Assembly (NCBI RefSeq): GCF_000234665.1
Contig: NC_018335.1
Span: 558,001-622,000, forward strand
From: Leishmania mexicana MHOM/GT/2001/U1103
Taxonomy: Eukaryota; Euglenozoa; Kinetoplastea; Trypanosomatida; Trypanosomatidae
DNA length: 64,000 bases
Direction of reading: 5' to 3'
Positions 58,934 to 64,000 of the stretch are shown piece by piece. Every line of letters starts with the position of its first letter. Position 1 is the first letter of the stretch. The notes beneath the pieces were generated by a model that saw only the letters and a program-made list of their open reading frames with translations, made no database searches and was not told the origin of the DNA. Both the position numbers and the translations under genes were made by a program.

Positions 58934-60973
58934 TCACACATCCATGTAGCGCAGCACCGGCGGTGGGGGAGCAAACTCGGCGTTCCGCGACCGCGCAGAG
59001 ACCGTGACGCGCTGATAGGATGGGATGTCCTGGCGCTGCTCCTCCGCGACCAGAGAGTGTAAGGACTGCCGAAGCAGTTTCAGCTGGCGGTGCTCCTCGG
59101 CTGTCACGTACAAGCGGTGACAGCGCACAGGTGGGAGCCGGTACTCCTCCGTGTCACCCTCGGAGTCGATGAGTCCGCGCATTCGCAGGAGTGCAAACAG
59201 CTCCGCACCGGTGACGGGGCAGAGAATCGTCGCCTCCACGTTGAGAGAAATCGGCTTTGGTCGCGCAGCTGCCCTCGGCGCTGACATGCAGGACCTGGCA
59301 GCCGTGGACGCGCTCCCCTCGCGCGTCGCAGACCGGCGCGACGCTGATGTTGACGACGGCGCGTGCCGAGACCCCGAGTGTCGCGGCGCTGAGAGGACAC
59401 CATGCTGATTCCCTGCAGCCATTCGCCCACTCCTCCCGCGACCACTCTGTGCGCGTTCTGCCGTCGTCACCTCAGGCGACCATCGGTACTCACGCGAGCC
59501 CACCCGCTGCTCCGCAGCTGTTGGGTTGAAGTGCGCATCGCTTGACAGCATCCGTGAGACCCTGGGGTGACGAGCGGTCGGGTCGCGAAAGACACCACAC
59601 GGCCCATTTGCCGCGCCTGCGTTGGTGGGTGGCACGCCGCACCTGGTCCACTGCCATTCGCGCGTCACCGCCGCCGTCTCGTCGGGGTCGCCTACGACAG
59701 AGGAATGCAGAGGCCCATGAGTGAAGAGCAGAGTCTCGCGCACATTTTCGGTGTCGGGCTCCGCCGCCGCGGACAGCACTTCCACATCTATCGAGACGTC
59801 GCCTTCAGCATGCTGGTAGCACGACGATGTCGGTGGGAGTGGGATAGTGTCGTGCGAAGAGGAGCCATGCTCGCTGGGCGAGCGCGTTGGGGTGGCCGTT
59901 TCAGCACGCGTACCCGGCGGTGGCCGGGGTGAAGGGCTTGAATCTTCACCATCACTCACCGCACGAGACCCGGTGAGGCTTCTGTTGGGAAGCCCTTCCC
60001 GGTGCGCTGTTGCTTCCTCACTCACGGAAGACTCGACGGGGGCACCTCTCGTTGGTAGTGACACGCCAGGGTTTGGAGAGAGAGCCGTGAGTTGCTTCAT
60101 CTTCTGGCGCAACCGCTCCTGTACAACGCGAAAGGCATCGAAAGAGGACTCCTCATCGGGAAGCATAGGGTCAACGATCGTCGTGTCGGCTGCTGTGATG
60201 CGCGACTCCCCGCGAGGAGTGGTGTGTGGTGTGCATCCGTCTCCATCACGGGGGACCAGATCCATCGCGTTTGCGGCGAGTGACGCGGTGAGTCGGCGAG
60301 GGCTTGGAAACCGCTCTCGAAACCCGTACGAGTGCAAACCGGCAACGCCACCCGGCATGAGTGGAACGGGCGAAGAATCTACGGTGTCTTCTCGTGTGTT
60401 TACAGCGAAGGCTCCGGGGGATATGGTGGCAGGGGCATTTGGCACCGGGCTTGCTCGGCCACCTGTGAAGTCTACGATGTCCTTTGTTGCGGCAGCCCCA
60501 GACGAGGAGCCGGAAGCGTGGTGTCGTGCAAGCTGCAGCATCGCATTCACTCCAGACGCAGGCTTCGCAGCACGGGTGCGTGGGATGGAGGCGGACGGGC
60601 TGCTCGCGCCGAAGTGGTGACCAAAAGGGGTATCCTTCCTTGGTGCGCTGTGCACTTGGTTCACGTCCCGTTCGCTGATACCATCGGTGCGCAGAATTTG
60701 ACTCTTGGTGGTGATTGGCCTTGAGATAGGCGCCGACGATGGAGGTGTCGACGTGGAAGCTATCAGCTGTGTTGCCGCAGGTGCCGCCGCAGAGCCTGCT
60801 CCCCTCACCTCCATAAAGTAGCGATGCTCAACAGCGCGACGCTGCTGCTGCTGTTCCTCTTCCTGTTGATCGACTGTGTGGCACAGGCTCGACAGGCGCG
60901 CTCGCATCGCGCTCATACGGGGCTCGAAAGCGTTACTCATGGTGAGGTACACCAAGGAATGAGGCGCACCCAT
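58934..60973 (-). CDS. Low-complexity protein of unknown function, 679 residues
   Basis: The frame opens at 61228 with TTG; the first ATG after the acceptor CGCCCCGCAG (AG 60985-60986) is 60973, so that start is preferred. A helix with a Gln/Glu-rich run (QQEEEQQQQRR) lies near residue ~35. Most of the protein is Ser/Pro/Thr/Arg-rich and probably disordered. The last ~120 residues look folded (EATILCPVTGAELFALLRMR, VRCHRLYVTAEEHRQLKLLR). I recognise no domain. A cytoskeletal or regulatory role would be a guess. Confidence 0.82.
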   Translation of the reverse strand: MGAPHSLVYLTMSNAFEPRMSAMRARLSSLCHTVDQQEEEQQQQRRAVEHRYFMEVRGAGSAAAPAATQLIASTSTPPSSAPISRPITTKSQILRTDGISERDVNQVHSAPRKDTPFGHHFGASSPSASIPRTRAAKPASGVNAMLQLARHHASGSSSGAAATKDIVDFTGGRASPVPNAPATISPGAFAVNTREDTVDSSPVPLMPGGVAGLHSYGFRERFPSPRRLTASLAANAMDLVPRDGDGCTPHTTPRGESRITAADTTIVDPMLPDEESSFDAFRVVQERLRQKMKQLTALSPNPGVSLPTRGAPVESSVSEEATAHREGLPNRSLTGSRAVSDGEDSSPSPRPPPGTRAETATPTRSPSEHGSSSHDTIPLPPTSSCYQHAEGDVSIDVEVLSAAAEPDTENVRETLLFTHGPLHSSVVGDPDETAAVTREWQWTRCGVPPTNAGAANGPCGVFRDPTARHPRVSRMLSSDAHFNPTAAEQRVGSREYRWSPEVTTAERAQSGRGRSGRMAAGNQHGVLSAPRHSGSRHAPSSTSASRRSATREGSASTAARSCMSAPRAAARPKPISLNVEATILCPVTGAELFALLRMRGLIDSEGDTEEYRLPPVRCHRLYVTAEEHRQLKLLRQSLHSLVAEEQRQDIPSYQRVTVSARSRNAEFAPPPPVLRYMDV

Positions 60974-63900
60974 ACGCCCCCAGTCTGCGGGGCGCGAGAG
61001 GAATGAGTCCGGCAAGCGGGGCGATCTAGAAAAATGAAAAAGAAATGCGTCTCCCTCAGCAGTCCGTCTTCGTCCTCCACATCTGCGTAGCCTGGAGCAT
61101 GGGCAGTGGTCGCAGACGGGTGCGAATGGATGTTGGATAACGGAGTTGTTCGGGAAAAAAAGGAGCCACACAAAACGGGAGAGAGAGAAAGGTGCACATA
61201 TGGATACGGAGGAGAAGCCACGGTACAAACTGGATGAGTGGCGCCATGACTGCCTTCGGCCCCTACGCCACCCTCTGCTGCACTGACCTTCACAGGCCGC
61301 TTTGGTCCAGCACGGACGTCACACACGTCGCCGCAAAACGGAGGAGAATGGTACTCCACTCTCCTCCGCCCTATCTCTCCTGCAGTTACAGCAGCAGCAC
61401 ACACACACACGCGTCACTTCGCCATTCGGCATTTTATTTTTGGCGCTCAAAATCTGAATGGCTTCCCCCCCCTCGAAAAAAAGAAAAAGAACAGGAATCA
61501 GCCAACGCTCTACACGAGGTATATGCGGCGTAGCTAACGAGCAATGTGAAGGCGACAGATCACAGAAGCGCACACCCAGAAGAGACCGGCACGTAGCGTG
61601 TTCGACACGTCAGCAGAGCATCACACAATGAGAAGGCCCATGGAACGTAGTCACGCTTCTCACCGACGTTTAATCGGCTGCCCCGTTCGCCTCTGTGTCT
61701 CCAACGCATGTGAGCGTGTGCGTGTGCGTGTTTGTGCGTCGCTCCAGCAGCAGTACATCCGGGACCCCGACACGGCATCACGAATACAAGAACACTTTGC
61801 AGGGTAGAGAAAAAAAGAGAAAAAGGCTGAAGGAGGAACCGCACACCCGAAACAACGACAACAATGTGACGTTCACCTTCGAATGTGTCCTACGAAAGTC
61901 CACACGTCCGCCTTCTCTCCCTCTCTGTTTACTGCTTCCATGAACAGAACAAGAGACGCAGACGCCAGGGTTACGGTACCCGTGAGCTAATATGCGCGAC
62001 GGCACACTCAAAAAAAAAACTCGAGAGCACAGTGAACCTATTCCTCCAAAATTACGAATGTGTGCCCCCACTCGGGATAGAAGTTCTAGCAGAGAGACAG
62101 GTCACACAGACAACTGCACCTGTTGTGTCTCTTCTCACGACCTGGTTGTCTTCGATCTGGTAGCGAGATGAGACGCACCACACAAACAAAACACTCCCAG
62201 ACGCGATCGAGGCCGAGCGTGAAGCAGTCATGCACATCACCGAGGCACACACACACACGCACACGCACGAGCACACGGTTGTGGATGCGGAGGGACACAG
62301 AAAGAACAGGTAAGCTGCGAAAACCCCCCATAACAAGAAAAACACTTCCACAACGCAGAGCGCCATCCTACACCGGACGAGGGGAACGACGGGATGCCAG
62401 AACACAGTCGACAACAAAAAAAGAAAACATGCATCGATGCATACCCCAGTAGCCGTCGCTGTATGCGCGCGCCTGCCCGATGTGTGCGTTTTTCTGCGCC
62501 CGTGTGCAACTCCACGAAGCCACATACCACTGAAAGAAAAGCTCAAAGAAAATGAAATAAAAAAAAACAAATAAAACAAGTCCACCGCTCGCTTGTGCCT
62601 CCTCGCCAGGTGCGGTGTATAGGCTGGACGGATTCGCTGTAGGCGCGCACCACAAACGAAGCGGAACGCGAAGAGACAAAATTGGAAAGATGTGAAGAGT
62701 GAAGTCGCACAGTCCCGCTTCACCGATTCATTCGCAGCCAGCACGGAGGAACGGCAGAAGGGGGGGGGATAAAGACAAATATATCAGAAGGCGGTGGTCC
62801 AGAGGGTTCAGTCAACCGCGGTAGAGCTGAGTAGCCTCCATGGAATGCTTTATACATTCCTTTTTTTTTCTTGCGCGGGGGGGTTATTATACTCAAAATC
62901 CACAACTTACGTATTAGGTACACGTTTCTCGACCTCTTCACGTACGAGCTCCTGCCCTTCGCTTTTCTTCGCCAACAGGAACCACCGCCTCGTCCAATTA
63001 TACGTCTGCGTATATGTCGCTCTCGGCCTCCCTTGTATGTGTAGGGAGAGATCAAGAGAAACTAGGCTGAGTGGGAGGGTGTTCGCTTGTGGAGGCGAGG
63101 ATGGAAGGGTGCAGAAGGCGCTAAGGCAGCGCCGACCCCCGTTCTCCTTTTCCACCTTTCGCATTACGCTTGCAGAATTCGATCTCTTCAGATTCACAGG
63201 AAGACACACACACACGCAAAAAAAAGAAAGACATGGAGTGCTGCCTTCTTACCTCTCTTTCCTTCCAGCTTGCTTTCACGTGCTCACGTCATTTCGTTGG
63301 CGCAGGCGCGTGTCCCTCCTTTCATGTCTCGCCCCATCCCCAGTCGCCCGCGCCTCTCTCACCTATTCTGCATCGAGTACGAATACCCCATCTCCGTTTG
63401 TCAACCAAGGAGACGCAGCGGCAGAGCAGAGGACGGAGGGAGGGGGCCAGAGAAAGAAGAAAGAGGCTGTGTAACACGGAGGGCCGTACCCGCAGGCATA
63501 GAGCACGTCCGTTATTCAATAGCATACACACGCGTCTACGCTGTGTCTGTGTACAGAGGAGAGTGCAGAGCCGCCTGCCCCCACAGCTTCCTTGACACAA
63601 CGGGTGGAGATATGCAGGGGGCTGTTGGAGGGCAGGAGGGGAGGCTTACACTCAAGGCACGGACAGTGAAAACAACTCGAGAACAAGACCCATCCGTTCA
63701 TTCCAAATCCTTCGCAAGCAAACATGAGACCACCGGCGCAGCTAACAGTGGCGGCGATCGCCTTCACTGAACACGGAAAAGGAAAAACAACAACAGCGAA
63801 AAAAAAACAAAGAAATATCGCTCGTCCTCATCCCTCGGCCATGCCGCACCGCTGTGGCCCGATCAAAGCGCACCACGACCGCGCAACGGAGCAAACAAAG

Positions 63901-64000
63901 CAAGGACGCGCTCACATCTTTGTTTCCTCCGACTGGAGCGGTGCACTCATTTGGCGGGCGTAGGAAAGGAAAGGGGAGGGGGAAGGAGGCAGGTGAGAAG
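60974..64000. other. Intergenic, 3 kb to the right edge
   Basis: No supported gene. CA tracts occur at 61397-61410, 62247-62264 and 63206-63216, with many A-rich plus-strand runs (61483-61492, 62008-62017, 62557-62567, 63799-63808). Long frames here (62052-62744 minus; 62794-63474 and 63087-63770 plus) overlap one another, are Cys/Phe/Val- or Arg/Thr-rich by base composition, and show no domain. The next gene of the unit should lie beyond 64000. Confidence 0.5.

Noticed and set aside
62794..63770. Plus-strand frames of 226-227 residues near the right edge
   Set aside because: They oppose the transcription direction, overlap each other and have no domain or coding-like codon bias.

Overview
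The window looks like nuclear DNA of a trypanosomatid, most likely Leishmania and probably the part of chromosome 32 that carries phosphomannose isomerase. The evidence is long intron-free genes with GC-rich third codon positions, every supported gene on one strand (minus, so transcription runs from high to low coordinates), and intergenic DNA full of dinucleotide repeats. Most start codons are preceded by a pyrimidine tract and then an AG, the spliced-leader acceptor arrangement of polycistronic kinetoplastid transcription. The genus, species and chromosome are inferences from gene content; no search was run. I saw no strand switch, tRNA, rRNA or CRISPR array.

In transcription order (right to left) the genes are: a low-complexity 679-residue protein (58934-60973); a PIF1-family helicase with a probable mitochondrial presequence (55138-57951); phosphomannose isomerase (52706-53971); an ArfGAP protein (47763-49958); a CLU/TIF31-like protein with a cysteine-rich zinc-finger-like insert (44072-46834); a PSP1-domain protein (41765-43093); a 4-kb gene-poor stretch; a Nudix hydrolase (37021-37755) and next to it a frameshifted, stop-riddled Nudix pseudogene (34985-35882); a type II membrane protein of unknown function (32429-34003); a YqaJ/lambda-exonuclease-type nuclease (28385-31039); a second broken gene (26967-27591); an FtsH-family AAA zinc metalloprotease (22182-24341); a C-terminal doublecortin-domain protein (19424-20563); a Fyv7/TAP26-like rRNA-processing protein (18020-18592); two probable small genes of 69 and 83 residues (16042-16251, 15237-15488); a mitochondrial-type protein of unknown function (12243-14216); IFT54 (10223-11062); and the first 2944 residues of an ATR kinase that runs off the left edge (1-8833).

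Two nearly identical repeats of about 490 bp (16852-17347 and 25883-26372) lie in direct orientation about 9 kb apart around the Fyv7, DCX and FtsH genes. They resemble SIDER-type 3'UTR retroposons and could support circular amplification of that segment.

The genes do not form a pathway, as is normal for kinetoplastid transcription units. They cover DNA damage signalling (ATR), DNA processing (PIF1-like, YqaJ-like), flagellum and cytoskeleton (IFT54, DCX), mitochondrial quality control (FtsH), ribosome biogenesis (Fyv7), vesicle traffic (ArfGAP) and nucleotide-sugar supply (PMI). No clearly new multi-gene system was found. The most interesting items are the YqaJ nuclease, the decaying Nudix duplicate, the high-identity direct repeats, the two small genes and the zinc-finger CLU protein.
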